Origin: Amyelois transitella
Lineage: Eukaryota; Arthropoda; Insecta; Lepidoptera; Pyralidae
Direction of reading: 5' to 3'
Assembly (NCBI RefSeq): GCF_032362555.1
Contig: NC_083535.1
Coordinates: 5,828,001 to 5,892,000 of the forward strand
Length of the DNA: 64,000 nucleotides
A program made the position numbers and the translations under genes. Under the pieces are notes generated by a model. That model made no database searches, was not told the origin of the DNA, and saw only the letters and a list, made by a program, of their open reading frames with translations. This document shows, piece after piece, positions 1 through 10,900 of this stretch (position 1 is its first letter; each line of letters starts with the position of its first letter).

Positions 1-23
1 TATTAACTACAAAAAAACTAATT

Positions 24-2128
24 CTATATCAGTGGTAACTTCTTGACAAAGTAGCGATGCCACATGACTCCAGTGAAGGCTGATAGACAGAACCATGTGA
101 CCACATACGACATGTGTTCGTTCCTGAGGGTCACACGAGTCTGGTTGGGGATGGGCCAGCCTTCAGGGGGTTCTGCTGTGCCACGGGCATCCAGCCAAAC
201 AGGATCGCAGCCTATATATTCACTCATCTGTTCTAAATCTCTGAAACAAGTCATGAAATGATAAAAACGCTTTGCTGTTGACGTGTAGTTTAATATCTAT
301 GTAGCACTACATATTACGGAGAAGCGTTTGCCTGCGGCTTGGCTCGCGCACCATGTTGTTTCTCGCAAATATTACGCGCATATAGCTTTTTCCTTCGTAC
401 GCCCAATGGCACCTGGTTTCCCGTTCTCGTGGAAATTTTAGAAAATTCTCTAAATGCTCTCTACACGAATAATACACACTGAATTCGAAACTTAACCGCG
501 TTAGTAACAGCCTTGCTGATTATTTTTTATTATTTAGCATTTATAGAAATTGGACCTCCCACAGATTTATTATCAAAATCTCAAATCACCCCTATAATAT
601 TCGATAGGAGTTATTTACCTACCTGTAATACCATGACCCATTTGCCGGATTATTTTTTGGCATAAATGGTGCTCTTTTCTCTGTAAGTCTCACGAGACCG
701 ACAAGCTCGACAGGACCTTTCAACAATGATTGTCCCCTTTTTTCTTTAGGACGCAGCTTTTGAGGTACCCACCCCCTATTTATTAAAATTACTTTCCTGA
801 AAACCAAATTTGTATTATTACTAAGTATTTTTCCAACAAGTATTTCCAATTAGTCATCGTCTCGGTTGCATAATGTGGTTGCCTCAACGGTCAAGATTAG
901 GAATAAATCTGTTAGCAGCTTATATTATGAAGCTATGCCTCTTTATGATTCGGGTAATATTAAATTATTCTAAACCCCACAGCACCAGAACTTTTTATGG
1001 TATACATACTCTTTTATTTCATTCTCAGTACTAATTCTAATATGTGTAAACCTTTGAAAATTGTTCAAGTAGTGGCAAACAGAAATGGGTATGGATGTGG
1101 ACTATTTTTGTGTTCTGTGTAGTTTTTGTAACTACTAAAACAAAAACTTAAAAGACAAACTTGCCCAGTGTCTTCCAGCTGAAATGGTGTGATGACCAGC
1201 CACCCTTGGTTCTTTTTAGGATCGGATACCAAAGAGCCAGGTCTTGCAACACCTGTTTCAGTTTCAATAAGAGCCCTTGGTCCAATGCACATCTCTTTAT
1301 CATGCAGAAATTCTCCTCTTACCTTCACTGGTCTGTACTCAAGATCTTTCAACATTTCCAAACTATAATAAAAGGAAAAAAACTAAGAAAATAGATGTTA
1401 CCTAAAGTTTTATAGTAAAGTCAACATATAACATTATTAATGTGTAAATACACAAGTATGTACTATTAAAAATATGAAACTATTACCCTTCTCTTCTCAC
1501 CAAAGTTATAATAATATGTGAAAAATAATTAGGTGTACATTATAATTATTAAACTAAAGAAATAAATAATGTGGGTAGGTAGTTATTGATTTACTTACTC
1601 AGTTGGCATGTCTATTGGATTAGAGTTTGCTTTAGCATGCAAAATATCAATAAGCTCTAGTTTCCATTTTAATCTATAAATTTGCCAACAGCCGAGCCCA
1701 AAGGAAGTCACAGGCATGGCCTAGAAAGTTTAAAATAATATTTAGCATGTAGGTACATAGAAATATTCTCAGGTCGGGTCTCTCCATCCCGGGCTCCTTT
1801 TCAAAGAGGTGAGGATGTAATCTGGCCTAATGCTATAATGAAGAAGTTTGATGTTATACAAAAAAGTGTTTTAAGAGACAGGTTTATGAGAAACTCTTAG
1901 ACGTGTAAAAATAACAAAGATGGAAAATTATAGCTTATTACATATGAAGAGTCTTACCAACAACACCCATTTTAATATATCCTGTGGTTCCTTCTTTTTG
2001 AGGTGATGGGACCTTAGCATTTGAACAACATTGCTGTGATGGCACCGCGTTGAATTCACGAAAACAATTTTTGTGTTACTTTTAAACGCATTCAGATTTT
2101 GCGTTACTTTGTGCAGACTTCGAAACAT
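24..2128 (-). CDS. SURF1: SURF1, cytochrome c oxidase assembly factor (5 exons)
   Basis: Exons on the minus strand: 1958-2128, 1599-1720, 1165-1362, 623-796 and 24-240. Joined in phase they give 293 residues, close to the roughly 300 usual for SURF1. The family is a mitochondrial inner-membrane protein that helps assemble complex IV. Seen here: a basic N-terminus suited to mitochondrial import; the first membrane-proximal block GLGCWQIYRLKWK in exon 2; the core VILINRGWVP in exon 4; and the C-terminal RVTLRNEHMSYVVTWF block that leads into the second membrane helix. Start: the only Met upstream of the targeting-like segment (2126-2128). Stop: TAG at 24-26. Oddity: the intron between exons 3 and 4 keeps frame only with a GC donor (GCAAGT at 1164-1159); the neighbouring GT would give the wrong phase. 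The poly(A) signal would lie left of the window. Identification is secure; exact ends rest on splice reasoning. Confidence 0.93.
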
Positions 2129-2555
2129 TGTGATTTAACCCAAAATCTAAGCGTAATTTGTATTTTAATATACCTACTTATGTTACTTTTAAAATTTTTT
2201 AAATAAACTCTATCCGTCCTAAATCCCAATTCAATGCCAAGCCAAGTCAACTACCTAACAACATTCTCTTTCGTCTCATTCACAAAATTTCACAACCAAA
2301 CCAAATCCAACCTACCTCCCTTTTGTTATTTAATATGCCGATATAACACTTAGAAGTGGGTGTTATAAATCATAGATCGTTTGCACAACGTTGTGTCTAC
2401 CCGACAACCCTAACGTTGTGGCAGATTTTGACAACGATCAAATTCAATATTGACTCCCGTCGTGGCATCGTTTGCAGAGAAATAAGAACATGAAAGGAAC
2501 AAACAAAAATATGCATCATACGCTTGGGTAAAGTATGAAGTTAATTTTATTTTGA

Positions 2556-2740
2556 TACATACATATAATATCGTCTATCCCTTACAGGGTAGACAGAGTC
2601 AACAGTTTTAAAAAGACTGAAAGACGACGTCTAAAAGTAGAATCCCAAGTATTTTAGCCTATTCCTTAGTCACCTTTCATGACATCTATGGGACAGAATT
2701 AGATAGGTCCTATTCTAAAGTACCGGAAACCATACGGCAT
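2556..2740 (+). repeat. Dispersed repeat family A, diverged copy
   Basis: Family A is defined by comparing copies within this window. It starts with (ACAT)n and a block around GGGTAGACAGAGCCAACAG, has the central block GTCGCCTTTTACGACATCC, and ends with CCACACGGCAC. This copy has all three blocks in order but diverged (for example GTCACCTTTCATGACATC). It is probably a SINE-like short element. No coding potential. Confidence 0.75.
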
Positions 2741-3220
2741 TTTATTTTCGTACATATTCACATATTATGCCGGTATACATGCTTAAAGTCGTCACGATAC
2801 GCGCAATGACAGCAACAAATAACGCTATATTATCACAACCACTTAGTTTTACTACCTCGTTACAACTCTGAAACGAATTTCTTGTGAGATAATACCTTAG
2901 AAATTGTACTAAATCAGTTTTAACCCATTCATTATAGTTGTTGATTGTCAAATAGATCGTTTTCAAAATAAACGGCGTGGACAACGTTGTGAACCGTTTG
3001 CAACGTTTCGTTATGTTATGTATAAACGCGCAATGACACATAACTAAATACTTGTCAATTTGACGTTTAAATAAGGGCCACAATCCACTCTGTGCGACTT
3101 GCCTAATGTGCACAGTGCCTATGCCTAAAATGTGCTTTTAATGTAATGGACTTGTCGACAGCAGATTGAGTAGCCAAATTAAACACTCTAAAATCTCTTA
3201 GAAATAAATAAATATAAATA

Positions 3221-3268
3221 ACTGCAGCCAGCTTACTTACGGTAAACAGTAAGTAAGCTGGCTGCAGT
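3221..3268. repeat. Perfect 20-bp inverted repeat with 8-nt loop
   Basis: ACTGCAGCCAGCTTACTTAC at 3221-3240 is the exact reverse complement of 3249-3268, with GGTAAACA between. It lies immediately left of a non-LTR retrotransposon fragment, so it could be a junction fold-back made at insertion rather than a functional RNA. Confidence 0.85.
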
Positions 3269-3279
3269 ACGCGTGGCTT

Positions 3280-3540
3280 GCTCATGCAGGCTGGCTAATG
3301 ATATTGTGTTAGCGGATTCAGGACTCGGGAGGGATAGAAGCTAAATGTGGCAAGTAGGTATAGGCTCTGGAATGCTCTTCCGGAAATGATTAGGAGAGCT
3401 CCTAGTCGCTCTGCGTTCGAACATGCTGTGAATGGGTTCTTTCTTCGGCAGATCAATAATGGGTCATCCTAATTTGATATTTTATGTATGCATATGTATT
3501 TATAATGTATATTATGTATCTTGTATGTATTTATGCCTTT
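3280..3540 (+). mobile_element. Non-LTR retrotransposon 3' fragment (CR1/Jockey-like reverse-transcriptase C-terminus)
   Basis: The frame from about 3361 to 3471 reads a typical retroelement C-terminal tail (RLWNALPEMIRRAPSRSAFE and onward, ending at a TAA near 3469). The segment LWNALP..IR.APS is common at the end of reverse-transcriptase ORFs of CR1/Jockey-type elements. It is severely 5'-truncated. Clade assignment is inference. Confidence 0.6.
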
Positions 3541-3559
3541 TTTTTTGTTATTTACATCA

Positions 3560-4115
3560 GATGGTATGTGTGGTAGTGATATAATTGAAAGGAGAGTGAA
3601 CGCGGGGAACATGGTGAATGGAGCTTTGCATACCTTTATGAGCAGTCAGCAACTGTCCAAAAAGGCTCGACTGGCTGTGCATAAGGGCGTGTTGGTCCCG
3701 ACATTAATGTATGTAAGTTAAAGTTGGGTATGGCAAAAGAAGCACGAAAGTAGAATAAATGCAGTGGAAATGAGAGCGTTAAGGAGTATGATCGGTGTGA
3801 AATTGAGTGACCTGATAAGGAACAGCGTGATAAGGGAATGTTGTGATGTAAAAGAAGTTGTAGTTACAGGAATAGAAAAGGGTATGTTAAGATGGTTTGG
3901 TCATGTGGAGAGGATGAATGAAAGCAGTTTGACTAAGCAAATTAACAAGGAGAGTGTGGAGGGAAAGGTCGGAGTGGGAAGGAAGGTAGACGAACGTATC
4001 TTGATCAAATTGAGGACGTCCTGGCAAAGTGTCAGGTCAGATATTGTGGCAAGTGGAAAGATGTAGTCTGTGCCTACCCTTCCGGGAAAGAGGCGTGATT
4101 TTATGTATGTATGTT
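3560..4115 (+). mobile_element. RTE-like non-LTR retrotransposon, 5'-truncated C-terminal end
   Basis: Two frames (about 3560-3720 and 3764-4066), separated by a stop and a frameshift, encode the far C-terminal part of a reverse transcriptase: NAGNMVNGALHTFM, LAVHKGVLVPTLMY, then EMRALRSMIGVKLSDLIRNS and GMLRWFGHVERMNESSLTKQ. The element ends with CCGGGAAAGAGGCGTGATTT followed by TATG repeats. The same terminus recurs at six other places in this window, which defines the family's 3' end. It is dead: truncated and frameshifted. RTE clade is an inference from the microsatellite-like tail. Confidence 0.8.
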
Positions 4116-4149
4116 TATTATAATGTAAGTATGTATTTTTCAGTATGAA

Positions 4150-4290
4150 TGTGCACTTTATCGCACCACCAACTCAAGTTTTTTCTGTTTGGTCAGCTGG
4201 TTGACTGGTAGAGTATGCCAAACGGCATTAAGTCCGCCTTTTGTACATTTTTTTGTGCAATAAAGCTTTAAATAAATAAATATGCATAGA
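4150..4290 (+). mobile_element. 3' end of a second non-LTR element
   Basis: Contains GACTGGTAGAGTATGCCA, CGGCATTAAGTCCGCC, a T-rich stretch, GTGCAATAAAG and a (TAAA)n tail. A reverse-orientation copy of the same block lies at 13650-13735, so this is a dispersed 3' UTR rather than a gene. AATAAA inside it probably serves as the element's poly(A) signal. Confidence 0.65.
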
Positions 4291-5084
4291 CTAGGTAAAA
4301 TAGTACACACCAGTTTTAATATTTGTGACCTGTAGGTACCTAGGTACTTTACCTTTTTACGCCTACGCGCAACATCGATCAAGGCCCACAATCCGCATAA
4401 CAGCGGCTTAGGACAAGCTAGTTGTGTGTGGTGATGGGTTCTAGGTGACGGGTTCTAGGTGACCCCGCAAAAAGAGCAGGTATAAGCAATAAACATGAAT
4501 AAAATTGAATAACCCCGCTAACCAACGCGCCTTGTTGGGTTCTCGCCTCTGATGCGTGATTTGTCTCTAGGCAGGTAATATCCACATCTATAATCAAGAA
4601 TTATAATAAAGAGAAAAGATTTGTAGGTACGTTTGTACTGAATAAACTCAAAAACTACTGGACTAGTTGGCACGTTGGCGGGGTGTAACAGGCTACTTTT
4701 TTCTGGAATTTCCCAAGGAAGCGTAGCAAAAGCTACTTCGTATGCTCCTAAATTACCATGACGAGAACTTCGTAAGAACAGTGATTTTAATGGCCAACCT
4801 TCAATGTAAAGAGTAAATACTATTAGATAATAGATTCTAATAATGTAGTGATATGAGTAGTACTAGCTTTTTACTGTACTGCGGCCTCTCCCGCGCACAT
4901 TGTCGATTTAGGAACAGGGTTTTTCCAACACTTTCCCGGGATGATAGGCACTCTATTTCATTCCCAGTACTCCGAATGGCTTCTTTTATAATAGGTTTTG
5001 CTTGTCACTTTATACGCACCATAATCCGTACTCTCTACACTGTCTTGAAGATGCATGTAAATCTATATATATAAAACTCTTCCG

Positions 5085-5515
5085 TTACTGAGTGACTGAC
5101 TGACAGACAACGCACAGTCGAAACTACTGGTCGTAGACAGCTGAAATTTGGAATGTAGGTTCCTTGGGATATGTAGGGGAGCACTAAGAAAGGATTTTTG
5201 GAAATTCAACCCCCAAGGGGGGGAAAAGGGGTAAAAACGTTTCTATGAAAAATCTTATTCCTTGGGTTTATAAACTTGAAACTTGGCATGAACACGTACA
5301 TAGGCAAGTAAATATGTTTGACATTATAAGTTTTTTCAAACTACCCTCCAATCGTGATTTAGGGGGTGCGATTGGGTGACTGATTTATTAACGCAAAGCC
5401 GAAACCGCTCGGTATAGGAGTCTGAGATTTTGAACAGAGGTTCCTTTAGTAACATAAGTGAGCACTAAGAAGGGATTTTTGAAATGTCAACCCCCAAGGG
5501 GGGGAAACGGGATAA
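5085..5515 (+). repeat. Two tandem-related modules inside the Helitron candidate
   Basis: The module at about 5100-5222 (GAGCACTAAGAAAGGATTTT, then CAACCCCCAAGGGGGGG) is repeated in diverged form at about 5388-5506 (GAGCACTAAGAAGGGATTTT, then the same C/G-rich block). The spacing is about 285 bp. No coding potential. Confidence 0.75.
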
Positions 5516-5690
5516 ACTGAGCCGGGGCTGCGGGAAAGTTCTAACGTGATACCGTGGCCCCGGAACGCAAAAGGCAACTGAAGGAACGAGGTGGGTTTTA
5601 GTCAGTAAAAGTCTGACACTCCCTTCCGTTCCACCCAGAGCGGGAGAGGTCATTTGATGATTTCCCATCCTTAAAAAAAAAGACTTTGTA
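5515..5690 (-). repeat. Repeat-like block with open frame, no recognised protein
   Basis: A GC-richer block (GATACCGTGGCCCCGGAACG, GTCAGTAAAAGTCTGACAC) stands out from its AT-rich surroundings. GTCA-GTAAAAGT-CTGAC also forms a small stem. I take it to be another dispersed element; I see no second copy in the window. Confidence 0.35.
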
Positions 5691-6597
5691 TGACAACTTT
5701 CGGTCGTCTCTTTAACATACATAATAACATACATAATTATGTACATACATGCATAACATTAATAACATCACGCCTTTAAATCCCTATTTTGTGTTAACAC
5801 TACCCATACAAACAGCTACGAAATTTGTCCGCATCCATTTTCACCTAAATTCTTAACGTTAATGAGATTTACTTTTTATTATCAGGTCAACCTAATAGCC
5901 TCACATGTACGTATAACTTCGTAAGAATTTTCTTTCAACTCCTAACCGTTGAGGAGTTGTACCTTCCATCATCAGCTCATTCACATGGGATGATGACTAT
6001 CAGACGCAAATACTTAAACAGATCTATGAAATTGTCAAAAACGTAATTGCCTGTAAATTTGAGGTTTGCCCTTGATTTCCCTGGAATACCATCATCAGAT
6101 CCTGACTAGGTAACAACGGGACCAACTTGAAAGTATACTCTACCGAACAAAAAAAGAATCACGTAAATCGGTCCATAAATCTCGGCGTAATCGGTATGCA
6201 TAAATAAAACACCCGAATTTTATTTTCTATTAACTATCACGAGTTGTCTCGATGCTCGATAGATGGCGTTAGCATCGAGATAGATCGCGCTATGGTTTCG
6301 TTACCGTCATTTAGCTAGGTAGCGTAAAATATTTTAAATTATCGTGTAATTTTAGCAGCGCCCCTAGCGGACATACGCGAAACTACATATTACACACTAC
6401 AAATATTTTGATTTGAAATTATTATTCGTTTGATTCATTAACTTTTAACTTGACTTATTTTACACTCTATTTCAGTTAATTTTTGATTTGTTGATTAGAT
6501 TTGATATTTTTGATAGTGATAGGTGTCGAAGTGCGAGAAGTCTTAAATATTGGTTAGTAAAAAATACGTATCAGTTGCGGAAAGCAGGATGGCACTA

Positions 6598-6692
6598 AAT
6601 AGGATGGGATGGGACAGGATAGGACTGGACGGGGCAGGACGGGACACAACAGGTTGGGACGGGACGGAACAGAACGAGAAGAGACAAGACGG
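6598..6692 (+). repeat. GGGAC-type minisatellite
   Basis: Degenerate tandem repeats of a 5-bp unit (GGGAC, GGAAC, AGGAC, GAGAC variants) run for about 95 bp. They create spurious long open frames on both strands. They lie inside the Helitron candidate. Confidence 0.85.
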
Positions 6693-7901
6693 GAGAAGCC
6701 ATATGAATTTAAACCAAATATTATTATAAACATAAAACAGCCCCGCACGATACGGGATAAAAAAATGGGTGAAATTTTATGGCGTATCCTTATAATATTA
6801 CATTTGCGCGGGCGAAGCCGCGGGCAAAAGCTAGTTAACTATATTTTTATACAATTTAATCGAATAATGAGTAGGTATCCTCCAATTCATTCCATCCGCT
6901 CCACAGCACTGAAAAAGTCCAGTTTTCCTCGCGATGTTTTCCCATAAGTCTCACTTTAAGTTTTAGTCCCGTATGGAACATTGTTTGTACCATACGGTAC
7001 TAAAACTTATGTGTGTGCGAACCTCCATAAGTAAGTCCCTCCATAAGTAGCCCTTCTTGTTACACCCTGTAGTTTATGCATTCTAACTCAGCCTATAGGT
7101 ATGATATAATGTGGCATACGTTGGCACAATTTAAAGACACGTTGCGCACTAGGTATAACAAAATGATAAATGATAAGGAGTTCACACTTGTTTTTATGAC
7201 TTTTGTCGATAACTTCGTTGCTTGGTAAATCTAACTTGTATTGTAGGAATTCGCTTAATTTATTTCGTTAAATAAACGACTAAAAAGGGGTAATAAGGTA
7301 GAGTCCAAAGCATCAAAATCTGTTTAAAGTAATTAGGTAGGTACCTAGTTACTTAAAACAAATCCATTTTTTTAGTAAAAGTCAAACATCTAGTTCATTT
7401 GATATTTTGAAAACTGTTAAAAACTGGAATTCCCATTGGAATATGGATACTATGTAAGTACGTACACGACTACAAATGTTGCTCGTTTAATAGTATACTT
7501 TGATACTTCGATATATTATGTATTGTTAAGACCATAACCTGACTTACTATAATTGATTATCTACCAACCTATTAAAGCTTAATAGCATCGTCGAATATTT
7601 CTTTTTATTTATGTAAATTTAAATTCATTAAGCAAGTTCGCAAGTATATCGGGCTAAACCCTGGTTTACGCACTTGTACCTAAAATCCAGGGCTCAAACC
7701 TGGTCGCGTTCGAATTACTTCAACGTAACTCACAAGTATTTCCACCCAGTATAATAGAAGGTACTCTATCATCTACTGTCTTACAATTTATTCATCGATA
7801 TATTGAAGACGCATCACTAGCGCTCACACTTGATTCATTTATTATTGTAAGCCACATATTTTGATCATTTCGAAGTGGAATCGTGAGTAAACCAGACGAA
7901 A

Positions 7902-10900
7902 ATGGCGGCAAACACCATATCGGTGAGTTTATCAGTTTCGTGGCTGAGTAAATAAATATAAGGTCACGCTAAATCAACCTTTTCAATTATTTTATACATC
8001 GCCTGCGATAATTCTTAATTTTTTGCTCTGCGATCTACATTACTCTTGTTTAAAAATTTTGTAGGGAAGTTTTTAAAAATGTTGTAGTTTTAAATGAGAA
8101 TATTTATAGATACTTCACACTCTTAACCTTCACATGGAGGCTATGTTTATATCACCTAAAGTGCCACGTCGTCTGCATCTGTATCATCCGCGTCCGAGGC
8201 AATAGCAGCTGCTGCTGACGAGGGTAGTCGGCATAAGATGGAGATTGGCTTATTTTGTGGTTCTGTAGTCGCGGTTATAAAAATAATTAAACTATTATAA
8301 ACCCAATAAGTTGAAGTATCGGCAATCAAATATTCAAAAATTTGATGCACAGGTTCAAATACTATTGCGACTATATGAATAACACTTTTCCTGAGTCATG
8401 TACATTAGTTTGAATACCAACCGATGCCCTTATAGTGAGGGAACCTTTTTGTTAAAAGCTGACTTACGCAATTCAGTATTGTGGTCAAAGCCGGGCGCCG
8501 GTCTACTTTTCAAAGATGAGAGGCAGCTGGGACTAACCTTTTTCGTTTCGTAACGAAACGCTTCGTTTTTTTCACAATGACAATCGAGCGTTATTTTCAC
8601 CCAGTTTTCACCATACGGAAACTTCGCCACCCGGCGACAAAAATGTGTGTGAGATATCGTCAAGAGAGCGGGCCTTACGCCATAAGTACATGGCCCCGCC
8701 TGCACTTTAACTTATCCCTTTAACAGGTGTTGCAATAAAGCAGTAAGACTGTTCATCGTTTGACAATAGGTACATTAATGAACGCGTACATAGTAAATAA
8801 GTTTTTGGACAACAAACACATTTTTGGCTGGATAGTAGACATATAAAGAACACTTGGATAAACAATTTTCACTTACTGTACGCAACCTTACTGTACGTAG
8901 GTACTATTTCAACTATTCACTCTTCATTTCCATATAAAACTAGAAATTATGTTTTTAAATTTAACAAGGATGCCGTGTGGAATGCTTCCCTTCCTGGCAC
9001 GTGAAATAGGACTGATTGATCTTACTGTTTTTTCGTGGACGTCGTAAAGAGAACAAACTTAGGTTATCGTTTCTCTGTTAATGTGGTGATGAAAGTCACT
9101 CGTGAGAAACCAACAAAACTAACGATCATAAAGAGATTTGCCTTATGATAGGAGAAGCGTGTTTACATTCGCAATTTTTCATCAACAAGAAAATCATCTA
9201 GGGATATTTTGCTGCGTGGTGAAACCTAGGTATTATTCCCCTGTTAATATGGTAACAAAAGTCATGTGACTTACCCTTTACTGGATAGTTGTCATAGGTT
9301 TCTCTTCAGAGTAAGCAAACAAATTCTAACGTTTTGTGGGGTTGTGTTTCGGTATTGGTTTCTGGGAAGTGTACGAGTATCTTCACTTCCACAAAATATA
9401 CAAATTACTTAATTGAAAACTAAAAAAAGTTCAGTAACTTTTTGTCAATAATTTATTTTTCAGTGGGGAATAACTATCCGACCACTACCTTCCGATTATA
9501 CAAGCCAAATTAAGGGAGGGATGCGCTGCTCTCGCGGTTGCTTTCTATTAGCAGAGGGTGCGTTGTTTCACTCAATACAAAAATTCTTTATTTTTCTCTC
9601 TTCTAGTGGGGCCAATGGTTGGTGCACGTCAACACTGATCTTAACCAACTGTGGTCAGCCCAGCCCACGTACCTACTGTCGCAGGCTGTCTTCGTGCTTG
9701 CTGGGCTCGTAACGCTCATTCACGGTAACTTTTCTTCAGTGTATTTAATCTATATCTATAACATATAATAAAACAGTAAAAATATTTTGTCTGTACATTA
9801 AAAATACTATTTTCGACTGAAATGGATAGAGGGACACTTAGAATGAACAATGGAAAGCAAAAATATATTTTTTTTTTTATTTCTTGTCTGTCTGTCTGTA
9901 TGTATGATTACGATTATCTCTGAAAGTACTGAACCGATTTACTTAAAACTTTCACCATATGTATGTATGTTGTCTACTTTAATGTCGACACCACCGCAAC
10001 GGCCTCAATGGTCCAGTGATTGGCGCGAGAGACTGTGAAGTTGGCGGTTTAAGTTCGAGCCCCAACAAAAACGAGATATTTTTTTATTAAAAATATTTTT
10101 TTTTGTGTTGTTTGAGTATTTTATTTAAAAATCCTGAAAATCAAAATACTACTTATAATAAAACGGTAAAAATATTTTGTCTGTACATTTAGTATTTTGA
10201 CTAAAAAGGATAGATTTTTTTTAAAACCTGGATTTGCCATATATTTGGGGATGAGCTTCACAACCGTTTTTTTTAAAAGAAAGTCGTCTATGATTTGTTT
10301 AGTGGTAGGTATTTTAAATGCTTAGCGAATAACTTAGCGACAAATTTTTACGGCATAGGTACCTACTTAGGCATTTACTTGTTTTAAGGTAGGTTTCAAC
10401 TGACACCACAAAAGTGTTTTCAACGAACGATTAGGTACGAGTAAATCAAGTTGTTTGTTTTTTATTTTCTAATTTAGTAAATTGTTCAGCTTTCAGGAAA
10501 GGTGGAAGATGGCCATATTTCTGGTTGGCCGTGGTGCTGCACGGGCAGTATACTGATAACTTCTGGCACGTGGTCGTTCCAGATTATGATAATTTCTGGC
10601 ATTCACAAACGCCAGTCATGTTTTTGGGAAACCGACTGCCTTTGCACATTATACTCTTATGTAAGAATTTTTTAAATTATAAACATTACCTTTTGAACAA
10701 AAGTAAGATGTCAACTGTTCTCTAACTATAACATGTCAAATATTCGTTGTTGTTGAACCATAACTAGATCAGATCATTCATTCGCCACCCAATCTAGGTA
10801 GATTAATAGCGAATCATAAGATCTGGTACTTATTACCTAATCTTCTATTGCAGACCCCGCTTTCATATACCATGCGGCGTATGCAGTCTCTCGTTTAAAC

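Larger units (their letters stand above)
5062..6834 (+). mobile_element. Candidate non-autonomous Helitron
   Basis: The left end is TCTATATATATAAAAC preceded by A. The right end is a GC hairpin (CGCGG-GCGAAG-CCGCG, about 6807-6822), then a short spacer and CTAG, followed by T. A 5'-TC, a hairpin close to the 3' end, a terminal CTAG and insertion between A and T are the recognised structural marks of Helitrons. There is no Rep/helicase frame, so it would be non-autonomous. The interior holds two related modules and a GGGAC minisatellite. The two ends may belong to different nested elements. Confidence 0.5.
2129..7901. other. Repeat-rich intergenic stretch
   Basis: No gene is supportable between the divergently transcribed SURF1 and the gene starting at 7902. 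It holds fragments of several repeat families (listed separately), a 20-bp perfect hairpin and a candidate Helitron. The short open frames here have no recognisable protein signature apart from the retrotransposon pieces. The part from 6835 to 7901 is AT-rich, with no recognised element except a small fold-back around 6963-7009 built on the repeated words GTTTTAGT and ACTAAAAC. Confidence 0.7.

Noticed and set aside
5465-5746. 93-residue minus-strand frame
   Set aside because: It overlaps repeat-like sequence inside the Helitron candidate and reads no recognisable domain.
6554-6947. Long frames on both strands (Arg/Gly-rich and Pro/Ser-rich)
   Set aside because: They come from the GGGAC minisatellite, which is open in several frames by composition.
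8430-8705. 91-residue minus-strand frame, and a CGTTTCGTAACGAAACG near-palindrome at about 8545
   Set aside because: The frame lies in intron 1 of the membrane-protein gene with no domain signature. The palindrome is short enough to be chance.
9464-9560. Possible extra exon of the membrane-protein gene after TTTTTCAG at 9464
   Set aside because: No suitable GT donor in phase follows. The 7-codon first exon joins directly and in phase to the exon at 9607.
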